A stretch of DNA of 64,000 nt from CAZUXY01 sp964624235 (GCA_964624235.1 CAZUXY010000012.1:1-64000), one strand, 5' to 3'; counted from the stretch's first letter, positions 33,546-42,901 are shown. Notes: generated by a model not told the origin, from the letters alone. Program-made: numbers and translations.

Positions 33546-35579
33546 ATGAACCATCAACATAAACATACAGGCATGGCTGTAATGCTGATCATGGCCGTAG
33601 CGGTACTTTATACTGGTGACACCTACGCCCAGAAGACCGGGAGAAATGAAGTCAAAAAAAAGAAGCTCTATATCTCGACCATAAAGGCGAGCGGCGTCGA
33701 CACCAGGCTGGCCGGCAGGGTAAAGGAGGGTATACGCCTAGCCATCTTCGAGGAGTTCGGCGCGCGCTACCAGGTGATCGACGACGACGCGATCAGGGTG
33801 ATGTACAAGCAGGCCGAGGCCATCATGTCCAGCGGCTGCGACGACACCAGCTGCATAACGCAGATAGCTGACGGCATCAACGCCGACGAGATCGTCTACG
33901 GCGAGGTGACGCGCGATGGAGCGAAGATCGCCGTGAGCATAACGGCCCTCGAGCGCAAGGGCACCTCGCTCGGCACCAAATCGATCATCCGGATAAGTTT
34001 CCTGGAGAGCCAGGTGGACTGGATCGCCGCCGAGACGGCGAAGAAGCTCATGAACCCGGCGTATAAAATCGACCTCACGAAGGCGCCCGAGGAGCGCGCG
34101 GAGGTGAAGCTCGGCGGGATCGAGCTCACGCCGGTGAAGGGTCTGGATATAGCGGTCATCAGCTTTAAAAGCGGGGACGAGACGGTCAGCAAAATCATCG
34201 ACTATTCGAAAAGCCTGGTAGCCGATGGGGACCGCTTCTATAACGAGCATAAATACGCCGAGGCGCGTACCAGGTACGGCGAGGTGGTGGAGAAAGTGAG
34301 GACGAAGCTCGGCAGGGAAAAACAGGAGAAGATGCGGGAATATTTAGACGGTATCTACAAGCGCATCGCCTCCGCCGTGCTCATGGAATACAAGCCGAAG
34401 ATCGAGAAGATCGACGCCGAGATCAAGGGCATAAAGGAGCCGGGTGAAGCGGACCTCGAAAGGGCGATGAGTAAATACAGAGCCCTGGAAGACGAAATAC
34501 GGGCGATAACCTACGGAGAATCGGGTGAACAGGTTTTCACCGCCATGGCCGACCGGAAGGACGGCATAATCCTGGCCATCGTCGCGGGATACGAGAAGAA
34601 CGGCGATGCCGCTTACCGCGACTACAAATTTACCGAGGCATTGAATTATTACAATCGCGGCAAGGGGAGGTCCGCCTACATCGGCAATACCACACGGAAG
34701 GCGGAGGCCGTCGAAAGGTTCGAGCGGAAGATCGATGCCGCCATGAAGACCGGCGAGGGCTACATGGTAAACCGGGTGAAATCACTGGTGGACCAGGCAG
34801 AGTTCTACAATTTCCAGGATAAAACATCGAACGCCAGGGCGGCCATGAAGGATGCCCGAAAGCTCATCGCCGAGGACATGAAGGTGTTCGCGACCATGGA
34901 GGCGGTGGCCCCGTACAACGGCATGGCCGAGGTGATGAAGATTACGCTCCTGAACCCCGATACCCTGCCCGAGGTTTTCTCTGGAATCAAGAAAAACGCG
35001 GCAGTAAAGAAAAAGAAAGCCGACCATGCCAGGTTCCTGAAGACCGGCGTGTATAAAATCGGCGATACCGGACCGGCGGACGGCATCATATTTTACGACA
35101 AAGGCCGCTATTCCGACGGATGGCGCTATCTTGAAGCCGCTCCCGAAGATCAGAGCTATGGCGCATCATGGGGTTGCATCGGAGGTTGGGACTTCAGTGT
35201 GGGAGTGCTTATCGGGGCATATGCAACGGGACTGGGAAAAGGCAGGGAAAACACGATCGCGATTATCAACAGATGCACCGAGCCTGATATTGCCGCCAGA
35301 CTATGCATCGATTACCGGGGTGGTGGAAAAAGCGATTGGTATCTGCCGTCAAAAGAGGAACTTGCCCTGATGTTCAGAAATCTACACAGCGCCGGCCTCG
35401 GAGGTTTCGCTATCGACAGCGGCCACTACAATAGTCAGGGAGGCGGCTATTGGACTTCTACGGAGTATGTTGAGAACAACCCCGCCAATAATGTTTGGTA
35501 CCAGAAATTCGTTAAAGATGGGCATGGCATAAGCAACAAGTATTACAGAAAACGGGTGCGCGCAATCCGGGCGTTTTAA
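33546..35579 (+). CDS. secreted CsgG-like N-domain, coiled-coil, DUF1566-like C-domain protein
   Basis: 677 residues. A signal peptide (about 1-28, ending TYAQ) is followed by a domain of about 120 residues paralogous to the N-domain of the 2192-3403 protein, with the shared pair SGCDDTSCITQI (Cys98, Cys103) and IVYGEVTRDGAKIAVSITAL. A long charged helical section (about 215-480) follows with tetratricopeptide-like repeats (YNEHKYAEARTRYGEVVEK, YRDYKFTEALNYYNRGKG). Residues about 510-677 match the DUF1566/Lcl-type C-lectin-like fold: DGIIFYDKG, WYLPSKEELALMF, GYWTSTEY and the ending YRKRVRAIRAF. It follows the TlpA-like gene by 45 bp. A surface-exposed adhesion or ligand-binding role is possible, not shown. 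Confidence 0.8.
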   Translation: MNHQHKHTGMAVMLIMAVAVLYTGDTYAQKTGRNEVKKKKLYISTIKASGVDTRLAGRVKEGIRLAIFEEFGARYQVIDDDAIRVMYKQAEAIMSSGCDDTSCITQIADGINADEIVYGEVTRDGAKIAVSITALERKGTSLGTKSIIRISFLESQVDWIAAETAKKLMNPAYKIDLTKAPEERAEVKLGGIELTPVKGLDIAVISFKSGDETVSKIIDYSKSLVADGDRFYNEHKYAEARTRYGEVVEKVRTKLGREKQEKMREYLDGIYKRIASAVLMEYKPKIEKIDAEIKGIKEPGEADLERAMSKYRALEDEIRAITYGESGEQVFTAMADRKDGIILAIVAGYEKNGDAAYRDYKFTEALNYYNRGKGRSAYIGNTTRKAEAVERFERKIDAAMKTGEGYMVNRVKSLVDQAEFYNFQDKTSNARAAMKDARKLIAEDMKVFATMEAVAPYNGMAEVMKITLLNPDTLPEVFSGIKKNAAVKKKKADHARFLKTGVYKIGDTGPADGIIFYDKGRYSDGWRYLEAAPEDQSYGASWGCIGGWDFSVGVLIGAYATGLGKGRENTIAIINRCTEPDIAARLCIDYRGGGKSDWYLPSKEELALMFRNLHSAGLGGFAIDSGHYNSQGGGYWTSTEYVENNPANNVWYQKFVKDGHGISNKYYRKRVRAIRAF

Positions 35580-35632
35580 GCAAGTGCGCCTACCGGCAAG
35601 ATCATGCACCGGTTACCCCGGAGACGGACTAC

Positions 35633-35665
35633 GTGCTTTCTTTTGCAACACGGAAAAGAAAGCAC
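35633..35665 (+). terminator. perfect 12-bp hairpin downstream of the module 2 gene
   Basis: GTGCTTTCTTTT (35633-35644) and AAAAGAAAGCAC (35654-35665) are exact inverse copies around a 9-nt loop. It begins 54 bp after the stop codon. There is no run of T beyond it, so it may be a terminator of weak type or an mRNA-stabilising hairpin. Confidence 0.45.
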
Positions 35666-35850
35666 CAATGGAAAACGCACATCACAAATGCCGGCGAAGT
35701 TTGCCTCTCAGGCGCAAACAGCAAATTCGCTCCATCTTCATGAAAAATCCGTACAAGTGTACGCTGCCATCAAGGAAGTATAATGCCCGATCGACCAGCG
35801 CGAATTGGTAAATAATAACTACAACCGCGGGAAAAATCAAGAGGACCTCT

Positions 35851-37818
35851 CTATTCGTACCTCAGCGCCTCGATGGGATCCAGCTTGGCCGCCTGCACCG
35901 CCGGCCACAGTCCGAAAACGATCCCGATGGCGACGGAAACGACCGTTGAGAGCACGATGGAATAAACCGATATCTTCACCGACCATCCCGCCAGCACGGT
36001 GATGAGCACCGAAATGCCGACGCCGAGCAGGATACCGGTTATTCCCCCCGAGAAGGTAAGTAGCGCCGACTCGATGAGAAACTGGACCCGTATATCCTTC
36101 TTTCTGGCGCCGATGGCCTTGCGCAGGCCTATCTCCTTGACGCGCTCCTTCACCGACACCAGCATTATATTCATGATTCCGATACCTCCCACCAGGAGCG
36201 ATATAGCCGCCACGATGCCAAGGAGCAGGCTCATGGTGCGGGTGGTACTGCTAAGAGCTTCACGGATCTCGGAAAGATCACGAACCTCAAAAGTCTCTTC
36301 GTTGTCAGGGGCGATACGGTGCCGCTTTTTCAGCTTCTGCAAGATCGACCGCGTGGCTGAGGGTATGAGTTCCTGGCTTTTTACCTGCACATCGATGTAA
36401 TCGACATAGTTCTTTCCCATAACACGGTACATCGCGGTGGTCAGGGGAATAACCACGACATCGTCCTGGTCGCGGCGCGCATCGGCTCCCTTGGTGGGCA
36501 ATACCCCTATGACGGTGAAGTTCACGCGGTTGATCTTGAATATCCTGCCCAGGGGACTCTCACCGCCGAAGAGTTCCCGCACCACCGTATTTCCGACAAC
36601 GGCGACCTTGCTCCGCATTCTCATCTCCTCGTCGGTAAAGAAACGTCCGCTTACCGGTTCGGCCGCCCTGATCCCTGGATAGTGGACTCCTACCCCCATT
36701 ACCAGGGTGTTCCAGTTTTTGTTCCCGTAGACCGCCTGGCCGCGGCTTAACACAGTGCCTGAAACCGCCGACACCGGTGCGATCCTCTGCAGTTCCTCGG
36801 CGTCGCCCTGGTCCAGCCTGGTCACCGCGCCGGCCTCGAGCCGTACCCCCATGCTGTGCCGCGCGCCGGACCGGACCATCAGTACGTTTGAACCAAGTGA
36901 ACTGAGGCTCTGAGAAATCGACTCCTTGGCCCCTTCCCCCAGGGCCATCATGGAGATGACCGCCGCCACGCCGATGAGTATCCCCACCATAGACAGAAAC
37001 GACCTGAGCTTGTGGGAGAATATGGACCCTATCGCCTGCCTCAGGTAATCGATGAATTCGGCGCGGCCGAAGGCGGCATGGGTGCGGTTGAACACGCCGT
37101 CCAGGGATACCTGTTCCTCACGCGCCGCAGGCGAGGGGGCCTTCTTCCGGTTTTTCCGTTCGTCTGATACTATGGCGCCGTCCCTCATACGGATAATGCG
37201 GTGCGCATGCCCGGCAAGCTCCATTTCATGGGTCACCATGATGATGGTTTTCCCCTCGGCGTTCAGCTGTTCCAGTATGCCGATGATCTCTTCCTCGCTG
37301 CGGGTGTCCAGGTTGCCGGTAGGCTCATCGGCGAATATCACCACAGGCCCGTTCACCAGGGAGCGGGCGATGGCGACGCGCTGCTGTTCCCCTCCAGAAA
37401 GCTCGCTGGGAAGGTGTTCCACCCGTTCGGCTAGACCCACCTGTGCCAGCCGCTGGTGTGCCGCGTGGTTCATGTTCCTTTTCCCCGCATATACCAGCGG
37501 CAGCTCGGCGTTCTGAAGGGCCGACAGGCGGGGTAGCAGGTGAAACTGCTGAAAGACGAACCCCGCCACGTGGTTGCGCAGCATTGAAAGCTGGTCATCG
37601 TCCAATGTGGTGATATCTTTGCCGAACAGCAGGTACTTTCCCTTGTCGGGTTTGTCAAGGAAGCCGAGGATGTTGAGCATGGTCGATTTTCCCGAACCCG
37701 ACGGCCCCATGATGGCGACGAACTCCCCCTCCCCGATCTTGAGGGAGACGTTCTGCATTGCGGCCACCTCCAGCTTTCCGGTTTTATACAGCCGCGATAC
37801 GTTTCTCAATTCGATCAT
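35851..37818 (-). CDS. macB: MacB-type ABC exporter (fused ATPase and permease)
   Basis: 655 residues. The N-terminal ATPase (1-225) has Walker A GPSGSGKST, the signature LSGGEQQRVAIA, Walker B VVIFADEPTGNLD and the switch His in VTHEMELAGHA. A linker leads to a first transmembrane helix (about 278-300), a large periplasmic domain (about 300-540) and three more helices including GIVAAISLLVGGIGIMNIMLVSV and the LRKAIGARKKDI loop, ending KLDPIEALRYE. This is the mechanotransmission ABC exporter topology that works with a MacA adaptor and TolC to extrude macrolides, peptides or lipoproteins. All three partners are encoded in order in this operon, so the pump is self-contained. It is the last of six genes from the sigma factor. 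Confidence 0.93.
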   Translation of the reverse strand: MIELRNVSRLYKTGKLEVAAMQNVSLKIGEGEFVAIMGPSGSGKSTMLNILGFLDKPDKGKYLLFGKDITTLDDDQLSMLRNHVAGFVFQQFHLLPRLSALQNAELPLVYAGKRNMNHAAHQRLAQVGLAERVEHLPSELSGGEQQRVAIARSLVNGPVVIFADEPTGNLDTRSEEEIIGILEQLNAEGKTIIMVTHEMELAGHAHRIIRMRDGAIVSDERKNRKKAPSPAAREEQVSLDGVFNRTHAAFGRAEFIDYLRQAIGSIFSHKLRSFLSMVGILIGVAAVISMMALGEGAKESISQSLSSLGSNVLMVRSGARHSMGVRLEAGAVTRLDQGDAEELQRIAPVSAVSGTVLSRGQAVYGNKNWNTLVMGVGVHYPGIRAAEPVSGRFFTDEEMRMRSKVAVVGNTVVRELFGGESPLGRIFKINRVNFTVIGVLPTKGADARRDQDDVVVIPLTTAMYRVMGKNYVDYIDVQVKSQELIPSATRSILQKLKKRHRIAPDNEETFEVRDLSEIREALSSTTRTMSLLLGIVAAISLLVGGIGIMNIMLVSVKERVKEIGLRKAIGARKKDIRVQFLIESALLTFSGGITGILLGVGISVLITVLAGWSVKISVYSIVLSTVVSVAIGIVFGLWPAVQAAKLDPIEALRYE

Positions 37819-37827
37819 AGGGTGTAC

Positions 37828-38787
37828 TCATTTCTTTCTGCTGCGTTGCGGCATGAAGGGATTTTTGCCGCCGGGGTTTGTACCGGTCCTGGATCCCTCC
37901 TTTACGGCGACAAGCAGACGAACCGATTCGTCTATTCCCGAGAGCACCTCCACCCGTGAGTCGTCGGCGATACCCAGTGTCACTTCCTTTTTCACCGGAT
38001 CCTGGTCTTTCCCCCGCCTTAGAAGAACGTAATGCTTTCCCTCCTCCATCGTAACCGCCTCCAGAGGAACGAGGAGCACGTCTTTCCTTATCGCCTGTAT
38101 GATTTTCATCGTGGCGCTCATACCCGAGCGGAACACCGACGGTACTTTAAGGGGATGGATTTCCACTTCGTACATGGTTACGTTGTTGACGGTTTTCGAC
38201 TCATAAGAGATATGGGCCACCCTGCCCATAACGCCTACATCAGGATAGGCATCCAGGCTGATATCGACGTTTTGTCCGTTTCTGACATTGCCGATGTCGG
38301 TTTCGTCGACATCGGCGTACAGCACCAGCCGGTCGGCCAGTACCAGCACCGCCGTGGTGGTGGTTACGGTTTGCCCGGGCTCCACGTCACGAACGATAAC
38401 AGTGCCGGTTATGGGTGCGATAAGGGGGCTGGGCTTGTATGCCTCCTCCCAGTATTTGAGCTGGGAATCCCCCTGCAGGCGCGCGGCATCGATGAGAGCG
38501 GCCCGTTCGGTGGAGCTCATCCAGGCCAGCACCTGCCCCTTGCGCACCGGCTGGCCCTCGACCACCAGAACCCGCTCCACCCTGCCGCTGATCGAGGGTT
38601 TGATCTCAAGCCGGTTGCGGGGCTTTACCGTTCCGGTGGTGGAGATGAATTTTTTGATAGTCCCTCGCTCTACCGACACGGGACGATAGACGGCTTTTGC
38701 CTCCTTGGAGCATCCGGTTGAGGCGTACAGCACCGCGACGGCGGCAGCCGCGACGCAATAGCGTGATAAACGTACATCAGCGATCAT
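37828..38787 (-). CDS. macA: MacA-type periplasmic adaptor, predicted lipoprotein
   Basis: 319 residues. The signal region ends VLYASTGC, a good lipobox, so it is anchored by lipid instead of a transmembrane helix. After it come the biotinyl-lipoyl half-motifs (GRVERVLVVEGQPVRKGQ and PITGTVIVRDVEPGQTV), a short hairpin, and the beta-barrel/membrane-proximal domains typical of RND/ABC membrane fusion proteins. The alpha-hairpin is unusually short (about 20-30 residues), so contact with TolC may be tip-limited. It overlaps the TolC gene by 11 bp and precedes MacB by 9 bp. Confidence 0.88.
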   Translation of the reverse strand: MIADVRLSRYCVAAAAVAVLYASTGCSKEAKAVYRPVSVERGTIKKFISTTGTVKPRNRLEIKPSISGRVERVLVVEGQPVRKGQVLAWMSSTERAALIDAARLQGDSQLKYWEEAYKPSPLIAPITGTVIVRDVEPGQTVTTTTAVLVLADRLVLYADVDETDIGNVRNGQNVDISLDAYPDVGVMGRVAHISYESKTVNNVTMYEVEIHPLKVPSVFRSGMSATMKIIQAIRKDVLLVPLEAVTMEEGKHYVLLRRGKDQDPVKKEVTLGIADDSRVEVLSGIDESVRLLVAVKEGSRTGTNPGGKNPFMPQRSRKK

Positions 38788-40150
38788 GTTCCAGGGTTAC
38801 TCCTTTTGATTTATTCCAGGCCGCTTCGGCGATCAGCATGTCGGCCTGGGCTTCGAGATAGCTTTTTTTTGCCTGCACCAGTTCGTTCTCGATGATGATC
38901 CAGTTGTCGAACAGTATCTGTCCTATCGAGTACTGCGCCTCGGCGATACGCGCCCTTTCTTCGGCGGCCCTCAGGGCTTTTTCCTTCACACGGAAGGTAT
39001 CGACGGCGTTCAACAGCGCCACCCAGTGCTCTTCGATGCCGACTGTCATGGAGCTGCGCGTGCTCTTCAGGTCCGCGACGGCCTGACGGTACTCGGCATC
39101 GGCCTTTGAATTCTGATATACCCGTTTTCCACCCTGAAGGAGGGGAAGGGTGAGTTCCACACCCACCGACCACTGGGTGTTCTGAGGCGGCCAGGAGGTA
39201 TCGTTTTTACCCGCGCTGGCCGTGCCGTACAGTTGCGGCAGGTAGTCTGATTTAGACGACATGCGGGCGTATTCCGCGTACTCTTTCTGCATCTCGGCTT
39301 TTTTTACCTGCGGTGTCGCATCGGCCAGATGCCCATAGGGGGGCGTGGCGGCGCCCGTAACCGGCGGGAGCATCTCACCCCGCACGGTGAAACGGTCCCA
39401 TTCTTTCAGGCCCATCTCTTTCACCAGCCTGTGCCTCGCCAGGGTGACTCCCCGTTTCGCCTGAGCGTAATCAGCCTCGGCCTGGGCGAGGTTCACCTCG
39501 GCGGTGAGCAGGGACCCCCGGTGTTCACGGCCGGCGTTATAGCGCATGAGTACCAGATCCAGACTCTTTTTGCGTCTTTCCACTATCGCTTCGGCGATAC
39601 GCATGTACTCCTGCGCCTTCAGGAGGCTCACGAAGGCCGTTTTCAGATTAAGACGCACTTCCGATGAAATAACCATCTTTTCATAGACCGCCTGCTCAGC
39701 CAGTTTTTTCGCAGCCGCCGTATCAAGCAGCACCTTGCCGCCGTCGAACAACAGCTGCCTGCCGCTGATGCCGTAAGAGTATGTGGTGTCCTCACGGTTT
39801 CCCTGCAGGGTTCCCGTGTAATCCTGGCGGGAGCGGTAAATATCCATTGAAGCGCTGACCTGCGGCAGCAGGGAGCTTCTGGTAATGCCCTCGTTGGACT
39901 TCGCCTGTTTTACCTTCTCGCCGGCCGATACGATGTCAGGGTGGTTTTTCAGCGCCAGGGCTGCGCATTCCTCCCACGTCAACACCGTTTCGACGGAGAG
40001 CGTTGCCGCTTTCAATTGCAGTAACGGCGGCATGAGCAGCAGCGCCGCCACGGCGGCGGAAAGTACATTGCGCAGGCCTCTCTCCCTTTCCTTCCGGCGG
40101 TATTCACTGGTGCTGGAATTTATTTTCGTGTCGCGTGTCATTGAAATCAT
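38777..40150 (-). CDS. TolC-family outer-membrane efflux protein
   Basis: 457 residues from the ATG at 40150; a second in-frame ATG three codons later is possible. A charged 30-residue N-terminal stretch precedes a hydrophobic signal (about 31-48), then two repeats of the outer-membrane efflux fold: LTWEECAALALKNHPDIVSAG, QAEADYAQAKRGVTLARHRL, then AELTLPLLQGG-like SVGVELTLPLLQGGK and SIGQILFDNWIIIENELVQAK. The pattern of long helices with AxxLxxAxxxY spacing is typical. It forms the exit duct for the MacAB pump encoded downstream. Confidence 0.9.
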   Translation of the reverse strand: MISMTRDTKINSSTSEYRRKERERGLRNVLSAAVAALLLMPPLLQLKAATLSVETVLTWEECAALALKNHPDIVSAGEKVKQAKSNEGITRSSLLPQVSASMDIYRSRQDYTGTLQGNREDTTYSYGISGRQLLFDGGKVLLDTAAAKKLAEQAVYEKMVISSEVRLNLKTAFVSLLKAQEYMRIAEAIVERRKKSLDLVLMRYNAGREHRGSLLTAEVNLAQAEADYAQAKRGVTLARHRLVKEMGLKEWDRFTVRGEMLPPVTGAATPPYGHLADATPQVKKAEMQKEYAEYARMSSKSDYLPQLYGTASAGKNDTSWPPQNTQWSVGVELTLPLLQGGKRVYQNSKADAEYRQAVADLKSTRSSMTVGIEEHWVALLNAVDTFRVKEKALRAAEERARIAEAQYSIGQILFDNWIIIENELVQAKKSYLEAQADMLIAEAAWNKSKGVTLEHDR

Positions 40151-40195
40151 CCGTTCAGTGTAATGTAGTATTATTTCAGTTCTTCCGGCGGCATA

Positions 40196-40660
40196 TTACC
40201 GGTCTTTGCTCTCACCGGTTCCCCTGTGATCCTCGATCATCCTGTTGAAAGCTGATTTCTGAATATCGTTCAGGTGCCGCGAAATCTCCAGGTATGTCCG
40301 GTCGACTGAATTTTTAATTTCACCGAGGAAGCGTTTTCTGTTCTTGTCGATCTCAATCCGCTGCCGTTCCAGTACGGCCTTTATTTTCTCCACCTGGTCC
40401 ACGTTCAGTTGAAGCCGTTTTTCCAGTCCCTGGATCAGTTTTTCCCTGATCAGGCGGCCGTGGTCTTCGCTCCGCCGGGGGGGCGGATTGAAAAAACGCC
40501 CCGGGCCATGGCGTTCCAGATCTTTTATGAAACGGTATTTCGCCATTTCATGAAAATTACGGTTGATGTAGCATCGGTCCGCCGTCACGCCGATAAATAT
40601 ACCCAGCGCAAGGGTGAATACCAGGATGGCTGCGGCGACGTATTTCGGTGTCCCGTTCAT
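40196..40660 (-). CDS. Spy/CpxP-like membrane-anchored periplasmic protein
   Basis: 154 residues. One transmembrane helix (about 7-26) precedes a periplasmic helical region with KLIQGLEKRLQLNVDQVEKIKAVLERQRIEIDKNRKRF and LNDIQKSAFNRMIEDHRG, the pattern of Spy/CpxP/ZraP-type heavy-metal or envelope-stress chaperones. LTxxQ repeats of true Spy are relaxed (LNVDQ, LNDIQ). Such proteins often lie beside envelope-stress sigma or two-component genes, as here, where sigma, anti-sigma and pump genes flank it. It may sense unfolded envelope proteins or metal. Confidence 0.7.
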   Translation of the reverse strand: MNGTPKYVAAAILVFTLALGIFIGVTADRCYINRNFHEMAKYRFIKDLERHGPGRFFNPPPRRSEDHGRLIREKLIQGLEKRLQLNVDQVEKIKAVLERQRIEIDKNRKRFLGEIKNSVDRTYLEISRHLNDIQKSAFNRMIEDHRGTGESKDR

Positions 40661-40678
40661 CTTTTTATACCTCCGCGA

Positions 40679-41161
40679 CTATCGGTTCCCGGTGATATCG
40701 TGCAAATAGAAACGTTCATTATCCGAGATGTAAAGCGCCTCGTGGGCGGGCACCCCCTGCAGCAGGAACTGTTCAACCGCATTCACCCTGTCACCTCTGA
40801 GTATAACGAGGGTGCCGGTGAACAGCACCGCTGCGGCAAAGGCCGCCGCCGCGGGCAGCAGACGATACAGCGGGAGATATTGTGCCCATTCAGGAATCAG
40901 TCTCTCGAAAAGGCCGGCCGTAACGGCGGAGCCCCCGCTCCTTTTTTTGTACGCGGACAAGAGACCCCATGCCGGTATTTCATCCGCCGTGAACGGCACG
41001 ACCCCGGAAAGCATTTTTTTTACTTCAACGATCTCGTCCCTGTACCGACGGCATCCATCGCAGAACGACAGATGGTTCTCTACAAGGGCATACTCACGTT
41101 CGTTTCCGCATTCACCGTCAAGGTAGCGGTGCACGAAGCGCCGCATTTTTTTACAATTCAT
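40679..41161 (-). CDS. zf-HC2-type transmembrane anti-sigma factor
   Basis: 160 residues. The N-terminal cytoplasmic part has the zinc-binding anti-sigma signature HLSFCDGCRRYRDEI, with an upstream Cys3 and the LDGE motif (YLDGEC). A transmembrane helix (about 103-125) follows, with a short periplasmic tail. This is the standard one-pass anti-sigma design that holds an ECF sigma factor at the membrane until a signal releases it. It overlaps the sigma gene by 11 bp. The periplasmic tail ends with RFYLHDITGNR, short for sensing, so the Spy-like neighbour could provide the sensor. Confidence 0.85.
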   Translation of the reverse strand: MNCKKMRRFVHRYLDGECGNEREYALVENHLSFCDGCRRYRDEIVEVKKMLSGVVPFTADEIPAWGLLSAYKKRSGGSAVTAGLFERLIPEWAQYLPLYRLLPAAAAFAAAVLFTGTLVILRGDRVNAVEQFLLQGVPAHEALYISDNERFYLHDITGNR

Positions 41162-41708
41162 GTCCTGTCATCCTCCTGATACCGGGCTCCAGGAGTTTCC
41201 TCAGCATCTCCCGGCCCCGGTACAATCGTGACTCTACGGTACCCACCGAACACCCCGTAATCTCGGCCATCTCACGGTATGATTTTCCCTCCAGCTCACG
41301 AAGGATCACCATGGTCCTGTAACGCAGCGGCAGTCGGTCGATCGCGTCCCTCACGATTTCCGATGCCTCGTCGCTCGCGGGGGCGTCGCTGTGCGGTGAA
41401 ACGTCATGACCCGCACTTACAGGCACCGTCAAATTCCTTTTCATTTTCCTCACCGCATCGATACAGGTATTGACCGAAATGCGGTATATCCAGGTCGAAA
41501 GGCGCGACCTTCCTTCAAAACGCTCCAGCGACGTCAGCAGCTTTATAAATATCTCCTGGGCCAGGTCCTTCGACTCATCACCGTCCCTTACGAAAGAATA
41601 GCAGAGCCTCAGTACTTTCCCATAGTACCGCTCTATAAGCATTACCATGCCCCTGTCCGGGTTTTCCCGCATCAGTCTCAGTATGGCGATGTCATCCCGG
41701 TCATTCAT
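41151..41708 (-). CDS. ECF-type RNA polymerase sigma factor
   Basis: 185 residues with sigma region 2 (DLAQEIFIKLLTSLERFEG then LSTWIYRISVNTCIDAVRKMKR) and region 4 (LPLRYRTMVILRELEGKSYREMAEITGCSVGTVESRLYRGREMLRK), and no region 1 or 3, the ECF layout. It presumably directs transcription of this operon, including itself. The ATG choice is not certain because another lies 4 bp away in a different frame, and no strong ribosome site is seen. Confidence 0.92.
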   Translation of the reverse strand: MNDRDDIAILRLMRENPDRGMVMLIERYYGKVLRLCYSFVRDGDESKDLAQEIFIKLLTSLERFEGRSRLSTWIYRISVNTCIDAVRKMKRNLTVPVSAGHDVSPHSDAPASDEASEIVRDAIDRLPLRYRTMVILRELEGKSYREMAEITGCSVGTVESRLYRGREMLRKLLEPGIRRMTGHEL

Positions 41709-41728
41709 TCATGTTTTGTATACACGGT

Positions 41729-41757
41729 TTAGACGGTCTATTAAACGAAATTATTCC
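41729..41757 (-). promoter_or_regulatory. possible autoregulatory ECF promoter
   Basis: On the minus strand GGAAT and CGTCTAA are separated by 17 bp, resembling the GGAAC-N16/17-CGTC pattern of ECF promoters, and the transcript would start about 14 nt before the sigma gene. Only suggestive. Confidence 0.35.
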
Positions 41758-41968
41758 CGTTATTTCCGTGTTTCATAAAAATATTTGAAAAAAACAGCCT
41801 GCCGATTACCGAAGCCCGACTTCCGGGAGGAAGACCTTGCGCAGCGGTCGCCGGGGAGAATGCGGCGCGATCCGGAAGGATCAACCGTTCGTGAAATTTC
41901 AACAGCCGGAAAAACAAAGCAACAGCGGTGTGGCACGAACACCTGAAACGGTCAATTGCGCATGGGGC

Positions 41969-42646
41969 TCAACACTGAACTCCCACGGCTTTCAAAAACC
42001 GTATCCCTTTCTTCGTCATCGAACTCAGCGCGTCAGACACGCTGTTCCCGGGAGCGTTTACAGGCATGGTGAGATCGACGATGCAGAAAACCTCATACCC
42101 TTTCGCGGCCCCGTCGACCGCGGTGAAATACACACAGTAATCAAGGGCCAGTCCGCAGAGGAATATCCGTTTCACTCCCCTGCACTTCAGGTACCCGTCC
42201 AGACCGGTTTCGGTTCTATGGTCGTTCTCGAGAAAACCTGAATAGCTGTCTACAGCGGTCCGGTATCCCTTACGTATCACCGCGTGAGCGTACTGTTCCG
42301 CCAGTTCTCGATGAAAATCGGCGCCGCTGTCGCCCTGGACACAATGGTCCGGCCAGAGCACGGGACCGATCCCCTCTTCGCGGTAGGGATCGTAGGGTTT
42401 CTTACCCTTGTGAGCGCCGGCGAAGGACCTGTGCCGGGGGGGATGCCAGTCCTGGGTGAGTACGACCGTGTATCCCATTTCGAAAAAAGCTTTCATGAGC
42501 CTGTTTATCCCCGGTACGATTGTATCCCCTCCGGCCACCGGAAGTGCTCCTTTGGGCATAAAATCATTCTGGACGTCAACGACGACGAGCGCATCTTCCG
42601 GAGTTATGCCTGCCGAGTCAAGGTAGTCGATCCCGTTCAGGTTCAT
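41969..42646 (-). CDS. pncA: nicotinamidase
   Basis: 225 residues of the isochorismatase-like hydrolase fold. The catalytic triad is visible: Asp in VVVDVQNDFM, Lys in AVIRKGYR and Cys in LCGLALDYCVYF. Metal-binding residues lie in TQDWHPPRHRSF. It hydrolyses nicotinamide to nicotinate for NAD salvage. The start at 42646 follows GAAGGAGGAATACC. It is separate from the sigma operon and read towards the sigma promoter region. Confidence 0.93.
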   Translation of the reverse strand: MNLNGIDYLDSAGITPEDALVVVDVQNDFMPKGALPVAGGDTIVPGINRLMKAFFEMGYTVVLTQDWHPPRHRSFAGAHKGKKPYDPYREEGIGPVLWPDHCVQGDSGADFHRELAEQYAHAVIRKGYRTAVDSYSGFLENDHRTETGLDGYLKCRGVKRIFLCGLALDYCVYFTAVDGAAKGYEVFCIVDLTMPVNAPGNSVSDALSSMTKKGIRFLKAVGVQC

Positions 42647-42841
42647 GGTATTCCTCCTTCGGTCGACAGACAGCGTTCATACCCCACCCGCGATGAGTAT
42701 AAGGCCTGTCATTCATTGTATAATTATGTTATAGTTCCACTTTCCCCAGTGCAAGTATTTTCTCCGGCCGCATGGGACCGGCTCTGCCGGCACAACGGTG
42801 CGATCCACCCATACTTTCCCGGCATCTGCTCCGCTAATGTG

Positions 42842-42870
42842 TTGACAACTACATCGCGCCGGTTTAGATT
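42842..42870 (+). promoter_or_regulatory. sigma70-type promoter for the STAS gene
   Basis: TTGACA (42842-42847) and TAGATT (42865-42870) are spaced by 17 bp, and the start codon is at 42902. Confidence 0.55.
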
Positions 42871-42901
42871 TTAAACATCATTCATATTAGAGAGATAAAC
42901 C

